From: Hyperoplus lanceolatus
Lineage: Eukaryota; Chordata; Actinopteri; Uranoscopiformes; Ammodytidae
NCBI GenBank assembly: GCA_026929865.2
Contig: CM049416.1
Span: 14,039,501 to 14,103,500, forward strand
Direction: 5' to 3'
Length of the DNA: 64,000 bases
Each line of letters starts with the position of its first letter. Within the stretch, counting starts at the first letter, position 1. The notes under the pieces were generated by a model. That model did no database searches. It saw only the letters and a list, made by a program, of their open reading frames with translations, and was not told where the DNA came from. This document shows positions 46,501 through 57,700 of this stretch, piece by piece. The position numbers and the translations under genes were made by a program.

Positions 46501-49038
46501 ACATTTCTGAGCTCCTGTGCCAGTGTCAGAGGATGACACCAGTTTGTAAATGCTGCCATACCAAGGCCCTTTTTACACTGTGAAAATGGAAAGGTTTTCT
46601 GTACGGCGGCGGTGATACTTAGCCTAGTAGATAGCTCTTCCGGTACAATTTGATGCATAAAACCTTACTTAAACCGAAAATGAATGCCACTAACGTTCAT
46701 GAAGCTTTTGGTGTAAGCTTAGGGTTACAAGTATTGCAAATGACAAGCTTTCTTGTCGGCAGAGCACAAATTTTTCCCCAGCCAATGTCGCGGGTGGTCT
46801 CAATAACTTACTTCTCGCTTGGACTAAATATACCCGCATTTGGCGAGTGTTATATTCGAGCCCTGCACGAGACTTTCCACTGATCACTGTGATAGTGTCG
46901 TGGTGACACCGTGCATGTTGTCTTATAACTTCTAACTTGCGTGTGGCTACTTTGACAGCCAATGTAATAGGCGTATGCATGTGCGTAGTAGAGCCGTTAC
47001 ATCAGCGTTACCACAGAGACCGGTTTCACTAGTTTACAGGGTGCCGCTGCAGTTGGGTTTTCAAAAGATTCTACCCTGTAAGGTGGTTTCAAAAGTTTAC
47101 AATTTCAAGCCTGCATTTTCATGTAAATGATAAGCTTGTTACCATTTTCAATGTAAACACCACCTAAGAAATACAGAGAGAGTTGTGTAGAGCTGATAGG
47201 GTATATCAACCTTTTGTCAACTTGTTGGGCAATGGCTTGAATGTAACCAACATGAATTTATATGACAGAAAAGTTACGCACTATAGCTTTAACTCTAGAT
47301 TTAACAATGGTAAATTAAATCTTTGATGTGCTATTGTGTGTGTTTGTGTGTGTTACAGGGTGTGTTACAGGGTGAGGGATCTTCCTCCCCCGTGGGTTTG
47401 CGTTCTCGAAGCAGAGACTCACCCAGCCCCGTTGAAGAGCTGCCTAGTCCATTGGCCAGGGGGAAAAGGCTCTCAACCCGCAACAGAGGACAAGGGGACA
47501 CCTCTGGGTCTGATGGTGCCACCAGCCCGCTACCCCCTCCTAAACGCCTGTGCCTCTCAGCACTTGGTGGTCCTGTAAGAGATGCTGCTTTTTTTTCTGT
47601 TTTATCATGGCACATTAATGACTTCTTATATAGTGCGGCCTGGTCATTGATTTGAGGGATAACTTGATATGATTGTAATACTGCAACATGGGTTAGCCCC
47701 TACTCATGAGAATCATAGTTTCAATTCAAACATCTATGCAAACATCTCATCCTTGGGTGACCGATTTAGCCACATTTACATTTGCAAGGAGATCCAGTAT
47801 GTTTAACCCATTGATGACGGCTGCTGCGTGATGCCACATTGGCTCTCCTGCCTGATGCTGCGTCGCGCAGCATTATTACTTTATCTAATTTTCATGGCAT
47901 TCCCAGCATAGAATGCACTGTCATTGGTTCAAATACACATGAGGTGGGTTTTGTTGATTTTTTTAAGACCACGTGACCACCCAAAAGTTGTGTGGTTTGC
48001 CGAAAATCACGTCAATCAAAAAAAAAAATAAAAAAAAATACGCCGGCTATGTCGGCGACGGAACAGTTAGTGGCGTTTGGTGCGCAGAATCAAGGTCTAC
48101 TATAGACTACTGACGAAAATCACACAACACATTGCATCTATTTATTAACAATATTTAATAATTTTCTAATTCATCTAATTTTGACGATTTTTAGAAATAT
48201 TTGTTGGTTTGTAAGCGCTAAGGGAGCATGTTTAAATAAAACCTGTGAACCTTAACTTTTAAATGTATTTTATTTCATGTTTCTATTTGCTACACAGGCT
48301 TAGATATTAAGGTTTTGGTAGACTTGACAATTCGTACTATTTTTTCAGAAAACCCTCAGGCATTAAGGACATGCATCCTAGATTGCCATAGTCATCAATG
48401 GGTTAAGTCAGTGCTTGTCTAATTTTCAAGAAAAGGCTGTATAACCGTAATGTGAATGTGTAGTTGCATATTTATTATTATTATTTCAAATTTGCTATCA
48501 GAAACGGCTTCTTTTTTTTTGATCCACTTCTCTATTTTTCAGGATGGGCTCATGCCTAAGAATTCATTTGACCCTCTTGCACAGCACAGAGACTGGTGTC
48601 CCTGGATTTCTGTGGGAAAAGAGAATGTTGACCCAGGGGCCATCAATTCCTCCGATAGAGATTCAGCGTTTCATCAGCAGGGCTGGAAGGCTGCGCTCGG
48701 CCTCCTCATGCCCATGAAGAAGAACTGTAATACAGCAGGCGGCAGTCCAGCGCAGGCAAGTCCAGCCATCAAGAATGATACACAGCGTCATAGCATGGAC
48801 CTCAAGCTAGTTTCAGTTTTGTATTTCACTTTTACCACTCGACTATGTGGACTTGATTCAAACATTATTTCTATCTCTCTTCCCAGGGCCCTCGTGACAA
48901 ATCTAAAAGGGTGTTTGCTATCTTCCGTCAGTGGCAGGTATCCTACCCTTCGTCTCAGTAGACTGTTTTCATCCAACAGCATCGCAACACTGAACCGATG
49001 AACTGACCTGCCCTCTTTTTGTGGTACAGAGTCTGTAG
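43593..49038 (+). CDS. zc3hc1: Zinc finger C3HC-type protein 1 (NIPA)
   Basis: Eleven coding exons: 43593-43726, 44390-44492, 44730-44880, 45020-45103, 45224-45351, 45590-45729, 46004-46298, 47359-47574, 48543-48755, 48887-48937, 49030-49038. Total 1524 nt, 507 codons plus stop, close to human (502 aa). The first BIR-like C3HC finger has C110-S-S-C113 with H145 and C149 (CSSCQAFLC, HEKFCPWPDFPCP). The second has C260-S-Y-C263 with H432 and C436 (LTCSYCMRKVGLW, QHRDWCPW), separated by a low-complexity Ser/Ala/Pro and SRSRDSPSP linker. The C-terminus KSKRVFAIFRQWQSL matches the family. ZC3HC1 anchors TPR at the nuclear basket and was first described as NIPA, linked to SCF and cyclin B1. Intron 2 is U12-type AT-AC, intron 9 uses a GC donor, and exon 8 has tandem acceptors. 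The last exon adds only two codons; reading through the exon 10 donor would instead end the protein at 48961. Confidence 0.94.
44493..44729 (+). other. zc3hc1: U12-type AT-AC intron (zc3hc1 intron 2)
   Basis: Starts ATATCCATTT and ends GGCAC, with branch-like TTTTCCTTAGT at 44712-44722, nine bases before the terminal AC. Removing exactly this piece joins SRVESYS to CLKWAGKP in frame, matching the human junction (VETFS-SLKWAGKP). No GT donor in exon 2 gives the required phase for the AG at 44720-44721. Confidence 0.85.
45167..45189. repeat. Poly-C tract upstream of zc3hc1 exon 5
   Basis: About 22 C with one T, about 35 bases upstream of the exon 5 acceptor. Similar homopolymers lie at 50248-50261 (G) and 56196-56213 (C). 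Confidence 0.9.
46347..47290. mobile_element. DNA transposon remnant with AAGCTATAGTG ends (zc3hc1 intron 7)
   Basis: Left AGCTATAGTGTGTAACT and reverse complement of right AGCTATAGTGCGTAACT match at 16 of 17 bases. The span of about 940 bp has no transposase. Target duplication is unclear, so the superfamily is not assigned. Confidence 0.6.
47807..48402. mobile_element. piggyBac-type MITE with TTAA borders (zc3hc1 intron 8)
   Basis: Ends CCCATTGATGAC and GTCATCAATGGG are perfect 12-bp inverted repeats, flanked by TTAA at 47803-47806 and 48403-48406, the piggyBac target site. 596 bp, no transposase. Confidence 0.85.
48756..48886 (+). other. zc3hc1: GC-AG intron (zc3hc1 intron 9)
   Basis: Exon 9 ends CAG followed by GCAAGT, the consensus for the rare GC donor. 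The acceptor is CTTCCCAG. This join gives PAQ-GPRDKSKRVFAIFRQWQ, the conserved C-terminus. No GT donor in the neighbourhood preserves the frame. Confidence 0.85.
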
Positions 49039-49863
49039 TACCAGTAACAGGAGTGTCATATCATATCAATGTATGTCATACCTTAAAGTCGTGTTTACAG
49101 TCAAAAGTGTTTCTAGAGGGGAAATGAGTGGATTGTGTCCTTAGGCAGTGTCTTCTCTGTGAAAAATGAGTGAAGGATGCCTGTGTGGCTCTAAAACATG
49201 TTATTTCAGCTACATAAAAACTGGGATGTTCAGCTACAGGGGGGAGGCTTCATAAGCCTTGCATCATTATCAACTTATGGAACACATCTCTGCGTATTGG
49301 TTGGGCCCAAATGCAAGGCATCTACTATTAACCTCTCATGAACTCTGCTCTGGTAGTCCTCCGTGAAATCGTGATGGTCTGGATTTCTGTGGTATATAAG
49401 TGGCAAGAAATCCCATGAGAGAAATGGCCATAATGGCTTGACACTGGAAAGGCAATGTTTACCTTTGATGCATGTTGAGTCATTTTGCAGGAGTGAAACA
49501 CAGTAACCTCAGATAGGCAACAACAACAAAAAAACAAACTGTGAGGAAGTCGTTTTCAATGTGTGTACTGTTGTGGATATACGTTCTCTTTGAAAAGAAC
49601 AGAATACTTCTTCTTCTTTTTTTGGAGTAGTAAAATGTTTTTATTTAGTCACTGCTAAAAGTCCTGTCTATTTTCAGGCAGGTAGAACCATGTGCCATGA
49701 ACTTCAAATCTGTTTTGAACAAGATTCTGAATGCCTCTGCTTCCTTCCTTTTTTAATTTTAATTTTAATTTTTTGCCTACATGTTACATCTCATTGCTAA
49801 CGCAGTCCTTCATACCCTGCATGTGCTTTTATCTCCGTAGAATTCCCAAAAGGGTTTAATAAA
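49039..49863 (+). other. zc3hc1: zc3hc1 3' UTR
   Basis: Non-coding sequence ending at AATAAA 49858-49863, followed by a GT/T-rich stretch. No other gene recognised. Confidence 0.6.
49858..49863 (+). terminator. zc3hc1: Polyadenylation signal of zc3hc1
   Basis: AATAAA followed within 20 bases by TGTTTCACTTCTG-type GT-rich sequence; the first canonical hexamer after the stop codon that I found. Confidence 0.65.
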
Positions 49864-51085
49864 ATGCTCTTCTGAAAGTTTGTTTCACTTCTGCATGTCA
49901 TTCCTATGGCATTTCAATGAAAGAAATGCATTCAATTACAATATTAGAAATAGAATACATACATTTACGTATGACTCTTAGCACCCACTGATGCAGTTTA
50001 CATGGAGACTGACTTCTGAAAGGTTTATTAACTCATCTGTTCCATTTGCTGCTGCAAAGTTTCCTTTCAGTAGTCACTCACTGGCAGCCATTTAGTTGCT
50101 TTTAAACATCTTAACCACTTTGGCCTAATGGGATGACTGTTAAACAAACACTGTGTGTTCCTTAGAATTCTGTTTTATTCAAATTACTGTTATATATTTA
50201 CTTTGTGGAAATGTTGCCTTATAACATGAGCATTTGAGAGGACACAAGGGGGGGGGGGGGGCAGCTGTTATCATAGCAAGTGTAATGCTGCTGTTGGAGC
50301 ATTGTATTTGATTTTTTTTAAATAATCGTTGTACTTTAAAAATATATATATATATATCTTGCTTACGTCTCGTGTGTAATACTGCAAGTAGGAATAAGGA
50401 GATTTATTTTAAGGTATTGCTGAACATTTTTCCTACTGTTTTATATCTTTGGGGAAATGCTTCTTCCAGTGAGTGTCAGCTGTGGGCAGACAGCTTTTGG
50501 TCTTATATTCCGGCATCTAGCATTTGGCGTGTCACTTCTGGTGTAGAACATGGAAGACAGTCAAAAACCAAGACAGCCAGTACCACAGCAAATAACCATC
50601 TGAATCTGGCAAAAGCCCTGCAGAAGGTCTTAATTATAATTATCCTTGAATGTCCTGATATATCTTATTATTTTTCTGAATTCTAAAGTAGAAAACCACA
50701 ATGTAAGTGCTGTCACATGGCCATAGATAGTATATGCACATGGCACATTAACCTGAAATTGAAGCTTCAAAGAGGTTTTCTACAGAAAACTACAAAGCGA
50801 GCCATTTATTGTGACGTTTGGTCGCCAAAATGTGACGTGGCTCGCGGAGTGATCCCAGCTTGTCAGAACCACGGTGAGAGCGTCTGAGAGGCGGTGAACA
50901 GCAACGTGAGCTCAGCCACTCATTAGGACAGAGAGACATTGAACAGTGAAGACGTTTATCCTACGTGGAACATTTCTGGAACGCAAATGTTAACTTTCGG
51001 ATAGTACAGTTTGCTAGACTGTCTAGCGTCTCGGGTGGCTAGATTTCAGTTCACTGACTGGTGCTCTGCGGTGGAAATAGCAAAA
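49864..51085 (+). promoter_or_regulatory. ube2h: Intergenic region and ube2h promoter/leader
   Basis: The first kilobase is AT-rich and featureless apart from a poly-G run (50248-50261) and an (AT)n at 50341-50357. The last 280 bp are GC- and CpG-richer and include two TGACG half-sites near 50811 and 50831, consistent with a CpG promoter. The transcription start is not determinable. Confidence 0.4.
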
Positions 51086-51138
51086 ATGTCGTCTCCAAGT
51101 CCGGGCAAAAGGCGAATGGATACCGATGTGGTGAAACT
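51086..51138 (+). CDS. ube2h: Ubiquitin-conjugating enzyme E2 H, first coding exon (partial gene)
   Basis: Encodes MSSPSPGKRRMDTDVVK plus two bases of the next codon (CT-), identical to the N-terminus of vertebrate UBE2H as I know it. The exon ends at a GTATCCTTT donor. The catalytic cysteine and the rest of the UBC fold lie in later exons. I found no further exon (for example one encoding ESKHEV or GGLNEFVVKF) before the window ends, so the gene continues past 64000. UBE2H is the E2 partner of the CTLH/GID ubiquitin ligase and is prominent in erythroid maturation. Its position next to zc3hc1 and klhdc10 agrees with human 7q32. Confidence 0.93.
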
Positions 51139-52911
51139 GTATCCTTTCTGAACATAAACAACAGCCTCGATATCGCTAGTCTAGTCAGCTATATGTTGAA
51201 ATGTGATATGAGCAAAACCTTTTTTATTGATGCTGCTCGTTTGTGTCGATAACCCTACAGAAAGAGCTTCCATTGTGAATGACTGGTGTTGTTTTTTTTG
51301 TGTGTGTAAACAATATTTTGCTAGCAAAGCCAAGTGTTAGCTATTTCTGTCCTGCGAACCTCCAGTCGCTTATCGGGACAGCTGTGTTAACTAATCAGAT
51401 CGGACCCCGTGTCCTTTTAGCATTTTCCAACTGTTGTTGCATTATATTGGCAACATTAACGTTAATGTTGGCTGTGTGTACATTTGAAAATGATTGCAAC
51501 AGACGCTAACGTTATTCTCCTTTTTCAGTAATGTCTTTCATCTTGTCACACCACCAATAATATATCTGCCAGCGGTAGACTGTATCAACATTTGGTTTCT
51601 TTGTCCAGCCTGTTGTTGTCAGTGGAGTAAAGTCAAAGTGGCCTTTTTATACGCTGAACACAGGAGCTTGTTTACATAACGTAAGGCTAACGTCAACTGA
51701 AAATGCTGTCGTCTTTTGTTCTACTCTCGCTAAAATTATTTTGGCGTTTTTGAACCATGAATATCATTCTGGGTCTCACAAGCTTTGCTTTGTAGCCCAA
51801 CTAAGGTTTATTATTTCTAAATTGTGTCATTGCATCTGACACTTGAAATGTTGAACGTCTTGTAACGCTACTGAGCTGGCTGGCTAGTCTGCTGGTTAAT
51901 TTCAACATCAAAATGGCCACCTGATCTGTGTGTGTGTGTCTCACTGTACTTCAGTGTCTGCACCCAACATATAAGGAAGGCTAACTTGTGTCATTTCAGA
52001 CTGTTTTTTTTATATACACATTTGAATTTGAAGTGAGCATGGCAGCTGTTATGTGGTACAGCAGGTGTCATGAGCCTGCAGTCGTTTTTACTGTGGAATG
52101 CTTGAACTTTTTAGGCAACAATGTAGTTTGATCTGTCTTGAAGTCGTTGTGTCACTATGTTTACCTTTCAACTGCTGATTTATGGGCTCACCTTCCCTAT
52201 GATCTGACAAAGGAAAATAAAACCATGACAACATATTTTGCAGTCCATACAATGTTTCAGAAGAACAGTGTGAACAAGTAGGTGTGTTGTCCCAGCACAA
52301 TGGAACCCTGCTTTATGATTGGGTAGCCTGTTACTAGCCGGAAACCACAAGAGGGAGGAACTTCGAACAGCTGATGGGATGGCAGTACAACTTCTTAGTC
52401 AAATATGGGGCTAGAACTGGGCTGGTCCAAACCGACCAAAAGCAAGGGAAGTTGCCCCACCAACATAATGGGTAATAAGTAGCAGTTTCAACATGTTGGT
52501 TGTTTCATCTTTTGAACTTTTAATTAAGCTGACTAATAACTGTATTTGGTTAATTTGCTGATATACCAACCCGTCTCATATCTGACTTATGCAATGCTGG
52601 ATCTGCATTTCATATTAGAACTTTCCTCTGTGCCTCATTACATCACATTGGATTTGGAATGTCTGTGGCCTATATTTAAAACATGATTGTGATTGCCTTT
52701 TGTGAATTCACATCAACAAGGAGGCTGCAGATAACTATATTATCTGTTTGGCCTGTTGCCTTAGGCAATTTGTTACGTCTGCAAGCTATCAAAAGTGCCT
52801 GTTTGAGCAAGTTTCTGCAACCCCCACCCCACTCTGCTTATGTGTGGCCTATGGCAGCCATGACTGGGTAGGAGTAGTGGAACAACAGACATAACCCAAG
52901 TTTTTACACAC

Positions 52912-53018
<107 letters not shown>

Positions 53019-53418
53019 CCCAACCACCCTTGCAGTGGTAGCCCCTCCTTCTTGAACTACTTGACTGACAGGCAAGAGCAGGTTTGCTGTTGGCCACCTG
53101 CTCAGTTCCCTACAATGACCTGTGTGTGTTTTAAGATACCATGAGTGAGCAGTGGTTCGCAAGTGTTGAGGACGACAGCAAATGTTGTTCTAGAGAATTG
53201 TGATATACTGGCTTACATAGCAAAGGGATTTGCTGCTGACTAAGCTGTCTTGTTTTGGTTGAAGTAGCCCCAGCAGGTTGTTGGTATGGGAAACAAACAG
53301 TAAGCTAAACTAGCAGTAATAACCTCCCCTCTGTGCTCCCTATCCCTGTGTCTCACCTGGTGTAACCAAAACCCTGACACTCACACTGCATTTCAGACAG
53401 GGGCAGCTTCTTTCTTAT

Positions 53419-54775
53419 TTTCATTTCATTTCATTTAACTTTTATTTATCCTCGAGAGACCAATTGAGGGGTGACCCTCATTTACAATGATGTCGAGTAA
53501 ATAATTTCCAAGGAAAAACAACAATACATTCACAATATTCAATGCAAATACATCAAATACACAACAACAGGTGAAGAGAGAAAAAAAAACAATTGAAACA
53601 TTTACCTAGTGGTGAAGAGTGGCAGCAATTAAAATGAAATGGGTGAAAGTACAATATAGCCTAATTAAAACAGTTACAGGTAGAGTTTGGCAGATTTAAG
53701 ATTAAGTTTGTTTAAATTGATTAAAGGATATGAAGGTATTTAGTTTAATTTGTTGCTGTAAGTTGTTCCAGGAGTCGGGGGCACTGAAGCCAAAAGCTGT
53801 CTTTCCCAGCTCAGACCGGGCTTGTGGGACATAAAGCATGAGCATGTCAGTGGAGCGGGTCTGATAAAGCCCATCTGAAATTTGCAACATTTCTGTTAAA
53901 TAACGAGGAAGCTTCCCGGTCAAGGCTTTGTAAATAAAAATATGCCAATGTGCATCACGTCTCTCTTAAAGAGAGTACCACCCAACCTTTTCATATAAAA
54001 GACAATGGTGTGTGTCATAAGCATCTCCTGTGATGAACCTTAAAGCAGAGTGAAAAACAGAGTCCAGGAGTTTAAGACATGAATGAGATGCATGCCGGTA
54101 AACCACATCACCGTAATCAAGGACAGACATAAAAACTGCCTCAATAATCCTTTTCCTACTAAATAAAGGGAAGGTGGTTTTGTTCCTATAAAAATAGCCA
54201 ATTTTTTGTCGTAGTCGACAAACAAGATTTTTTATATGGAAATTAAAAGTGAGTTTATCATCTAACCAGATGCCGAGATATTTGTACTCAGTGACTCTTT
54301 CAATTAAAAATCCATTCTTTGTAAAAATATTAAAATCATTAAAAGTTGTAGTTCTTGCTCTGGAGAAACACATATATTTGGTTTTGTCTGTATTTAGAAC
54401 CAGCCTGAGGTCCACTAGACAGTCCTGCAGGGTGTTAAAAGAGCTTTGTAGGTTCTGAATAGATTGTTGCACCGAATCGGAAATGCAATACAGTACTGTG
54501 TCGTCAGCGTATAGATGGGCATGACAGTTTTTTAGCGATGAAACAATGTTATTTATATAAATTGTGAAAAGAACTGGACCTAAAATTGAGCCCTGTGGGA
54601 CACCATTTGTAACAGTTAAGAATTCAGATTGGTATCTTCCGAGATGGACTGACACTGAGCCCTCACGCATTATTTTGTTGCAGCCACCGGAGAGCTGAGA
54701 ATCTAGCGCAGAGGCCATTAGAGAATTCATGAAAATGAATGTCAGAATGACCTCAACGTGTGGTATCACTGGGTT
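53419..54775 (-). mobile_element. 5'-truncated non-LTR retrotransposon (LINE)
   Basis: Minus-strand remnant of about 1.36 kb with the C-terminal half of a reverse transcriptase and a short 3' UTR that ends in ATGAA-type tandem repeats (around 53419-53440). The 5' part, including the endonuclease, is missing, as is usual for target-primed insertion. Clade not assigned. Confidence 0.85.
53702..54769 (-). pseudogene. LINE reverse transcriptase fragment with one in-frame stop
   Basis: The frame reads NGVPQGSILGPVLFTIYINN, the catalytic YADDT box, the thumb region YKYLGIWLDDKLTF and a C-terminal GFSAPDSWNNL block. One TAA near 53966 interrupts it; the downstream part (53702-53923) is in the same frame. 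Because there is only one visible lesion beyond truncation, the insertion is fairly young. Confidence 0.88.
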
Positions 54776-57700
54776 TAAACGTGTGTCCTAAGCCAGTTCG
54801 ATGGCTGGCAGCCTGCTTTTAGCACCAAATGTACAGTCTTTGTGTTTGCATGCTAGCATTCTTTGTGCTATTTAATGAAATATAATCATGGAGAAAGCAT
54901 AAAGGGTTTAAGTTTATACTGACTTGATGTATTTTTCTGTGTTGCCTACCCTTCCGTTGCAAAGTTATATTCTGGAGTGGCAAGAGACAGCTTGTTTATT
55001 GTCCATTGTCCACTTCTGGCCAAGCTGTGGTCCTGAACCTTATACCAGTATTATTCTCCAAAGGCCTCTGCATAACATTTTGCCACTGGCTATTCAGTCC
55101 CGCGCTTGTTCATGTTGCTTTAATTGTTGGAACATGCTGTTCTTGAACAGGAGTCCAAGAGTGTGTCATTCAAAGAGCTTTACATTCAGCTGGCTGTGTG
55201 GGGTTGACTGCACATGCTGTGTAGGTAGTTGTGCTATTATTTGCATGCATTCATCACTGGTCTACCCGCTTTCCAAATGCTTTCGCGCTGTAAGCTACTG
55301 GAATTTGAGCACAGGTAGATTACAAAGGACTAAGCCTGTTTTGAATGCTAACACAAGCTCCTGTGGTGTCCGGCCTATGGATGGCAATGCAGAATATGGG
55401 AGAGAGAAAAGGAAATGTGTTGAATTCTGATCATTTATTTTATTATGACTATATAGTAACAGTTTAAATTAGTCAAGTATAACCTTAAGAACATACTTTA
55501 CAAATGTGTATATATATAACTTTTCTCTGGTCACAAAAGTGATACAAGACTTCAGGTAAACATCGTGAAAGTATTGTAATTTAATAAGATCAAATTTATT
55601 GGTACGAAGATGAAGGCAAACTTAGCGTAAAGGAGCTGAGTGGCCCTTGCTAAACTCAACTCAAACCTCACTTTGTTTTATTATTATTATTTGTTTTATT
55701 ATTTATACCACTGGAGTGTCAGTTTTTAAGTTGTATATATTTTTGTATATGCTATTGCATTTCATCAGAGGGAATGTTCTGAATTTTTTACGTAAACAGA
55801 ACTGCATCCCAGCACTCTTTCAATTGCTGCCGGAAGGCCTGAAAGTGATTGGATAGCAGTCCTGTGAAGCATGGCTGACTGATGAATTATATTTGTGACT
55901 GTGAGGAGTTGTTGGGCGCTGGCAGTGCTGCATGCTTCACCGGTCCCCAGTATCCATTAGATACCTGGCATTAGTACCAGTGTGTGTGTGTGTATAGCCC
56001 TCTCTATCATTTCTCCCCCAGATCCGTTGTTGTGTTGTGTGTGTGTGTCACGTTTGTGTTTCATCTTTTACCTATCAAAATTTGTGTGCATTTTCAGATT
56101 CCTTTGTTTCCCCAGGTGACTGTTGAGGCAGTATTTGGTCTTCAATAATCCTGATTTATTCATTTACGGGTGGGGCAAGCTGCTAGGGCCAATGTCCCCC
56201 CCCCCCCCCCCCCACACACTTTTTAATGTCCTCCACAACATATTCCACCACCCTCCCCGAGTGGAATACCAATCCCGAGCTTTATCTGCTCTCCGCTTGG
56301 TGTTTCTGTTCCATTGTGCCCCTTGCAACGTGACATCCGGACGGCATCAGCAGCGGAGTCTTTTGTGTTTCCCGTTTACAGAAGACCCGGTGACCTCCAC
56401 CTCCATTGCTGTTGTGTCAGTCCATGTCACACAGTCACTCACAGGCAGCTAATCTGCACCCACCGCAGCGCTATTATTGCACGACTGAACCAACTAGACA
56501 CCGTTTTTACTGTAGGGAAGGAGCTAGCACTTTTTCAGCCTGGCAGTCCGACTGAGAGACTTTATTGAATGAATAGCATAGCTATGATGAGCCCATGACG
56601 AGAATGTGGAGGAAAGCTCTGGTCTGTTGGTGAAGTTGAACAAGGTGCTTTGTTATTATCGTGTCATAGTAAATACCTCTACAGTAGAAGACATAAAGAA
56701 GGTTACGGAAAACTTGCATGCCACACTACCATTTAGGATTATGCAAGACAGCAAAACGTGCATATACTGTTGATATAGAAGCACATGATTAACACTAACA
56801 CAGAACAGATGGTGCAATTTGTTCAAAGTCAAATTATATGTTTGGATGGAATTCAGAGTATGTTTGGCAAAAGAGGTTCACCTCAGCCTTGTCTTGTCTT
56901 TTTTTTTGTACTTAGCCTTACTTTGGTAAGCATTGGCCATCCTGCTGTTAACCCTATAACCCAGTCATCCCTATGTAATCCATGTTTATTGTGGCTCAAG
57001 GTTAATATTTAAATTTTAGTAAGAAGCTCAAACACTAAAAAGGAAAATGTATGGAATGGCCCACCTACAGTATCAACACAACCAGTGATGGTATGGAATT
57101 AAACGGGTTGAAATTACATATTTATTTTTGTTTTGTATACAGTCAATGGTAAGATTATGGTTCTTGGGCTGTGTGAAAATATTTTAATTAGCCCTAACCA
57201 AGCTCCTGCTTTTTTTTCCCCTTTTTTAATTTCTTTGTGAGTGAACAAAGTACCCCATGTTCACTACTAAATTGTAAATGAGGCCTCTTTCAGTTTGTCC
57301 TCCCCCCCACCTTGATTGACAGTCCTGTTATGGGGTTCCAGGAGCAAGGCACTCTGACAGTAGAAGATTCGAGGGCCTCACCATTAATCCCACAATGCAA
57401 ATAGTGAAGCTTCCCACACGCATGTCTGAGTTCCCTCAGTAAAACAGATGGACTGAAGTTCCTCTCTTTGTTTCCCATTATTATTATTATTACTATTTCT
57501 TTATTGTATGGGTGCTCACGTGCACTGCTGTATTAATGTAGAGAATCAAAGGAGCGATGATAGGCTAGCTACATGTTTGGTCACAAGTTGTCATGTGGGC
57601 CTGTGAAGCCCAGGCCAGTTGTTTAAAAAATGTTGACTTTGTTTGGGCTTAGTTTATATGAAGTCAAAAAAGAGGCTATTCTGAAAAGTGCAACCTACAC

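Noticed and set aside
48456-49001. Unspliced 181-codon ORF over zc3hc1 exons 9-10
   Set aside because: It reads through the GC-AG intron and enters exon 10 in the wrong frame; the spliced frame gives the conserved C-terminus.
54924-55430. 168-codon ORF in ube2h intron 1
   Set aside because: Cys/Ser-rich random-looking translation without motif, start context or splice signals; treated as chance.
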